From RGIG6353 sp045535585 (GTDB taxonomy: Bacteria; Bacillota; Clostridia; Oscillospirales; SIG627): DNA of 6,134 bases. Below the pieces are notes generated by a model. It was not told the DNA's origin. It searched no databases and saw only the letters and a list, made by a program, of their open reading frames with translations. Below are positions 6,038-6,134 of the stretch, piece after piece (position 1 is the first letter of the stretch; each line of letters starts with the position of its first letter). The stretch lies in the NCBI GenBank assembly GCA_045535585.1, contig JAZSLY010000025.1, positions 1-6,134 on the forward strand, given 5' to 3'. The position numbers and the translations under genes are program-made.

Positions 6038-6134
6038 ACCTCGCCTCTACCGTACATTCGTATGCTGACGGGCTTCGGTTTGTCCATTCCAAAGCATTTT
6101 TTCTATCTCCTATGAGTCAGGGGCTGTAAAAAAC
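6038..6134. repeat. Right, truncated copy of the intergenic repeat
   Basis: Positions 6067-6134 align with 112-180 in the same orientation, and a weaker match extends left to about 6038. The copy is cut by the window edge within GGGCTGTAAAAA, the left arm of the terminator hairpin that is complete at the left copy. The matching right arm is therefore expected just outside. It lies downstream of the rightward capA gene and would provide its strong terminator if intact. Confidence 0.6.

Noticed and set aside
6028..6087. Minus-strand mini-ORF in the right repeat (MDKPKPVSIRMYGRGEVCS), with a similar start, MDKLKLVAVQF, at 97-132
   Set aside because: The AGGAG motif is about 19 nt from this ATG. 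It is better spaced for another ATG whose reading is not conserved: the left copy stops after two codons. The two peptides also diverge after seven residues. The similarity is better explained by the DNA repeat than by coding.

Overview
The window looks like a piece of chromosome from an anaerobic, low-to-mid GC Firmicute, most likely an uncultured gut clostridium. This is inferred from the strong AGGAGG-type ribosome sites, the sigma-A-like promoters, the tight gene packing and the protein style. No rRNA, tRNA, CRISPR array, transposase or phage gene is visible.

Layout: positions 1-205 hold no gene. They carry one copy of an intergenic repeat that ends in a strong hairpin terminator. An AraC-family regulator runs leftward (208-1059). 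A 129-bp divergent control region (1060-1188) separates it from a rightward four-gene operon (1189-4747): two Gfo/Idh/MocA-type sugar dehydrogenases, a TIM-barrel sugar isomerase/epimerase-like protein and a NagB-like sugar-phosphate deaminase/isomerase. The operon genes are 11 nt apart, 1 nt apart, and overlapping by 14 nt. A CapA-family metallophosphatase-like gene (4807-5892) follows with its own promoter. An AT-rich tail leads into a second, truncated copy of the intergenic repeat at the right edge.

Working model (inference): the operon is a carbohydrate-catabolic cassette. The dehydrogenases would make or reduce a keto-sugar, the TIM-barrel enzyme would isomerise, epimerise or eliminate on it, and the NagB-like enzyme would deaminate or isomerise an amino-sugar (phosphate). 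No transporter, kinase or glycosidase is present, so the substrate cannot be named. The AraC-type protein is the likely local activator and autoregulator. An 11-bp direct repeat with a 22-bp period lies against the operon -35 box, and one copy also covers the predicted -35 of the regulator's own promoter.

The most interesting signals are non-coding: (1) the AraC-like operator geometry; (2) a hairpin before capA whose 5' arm lies inside the capA promoter and whose 3' arm is the capA ribosome site, predicting that read-through mRNA is terminated or translationally silent while mRNA from the gene's own promoter is free; (3) a degenerate repeat bracketing the whole unit. The NagB-like protein also has changed catalytic positions that suggest a substrate other than ordinary glucosamine-6-phosphate.
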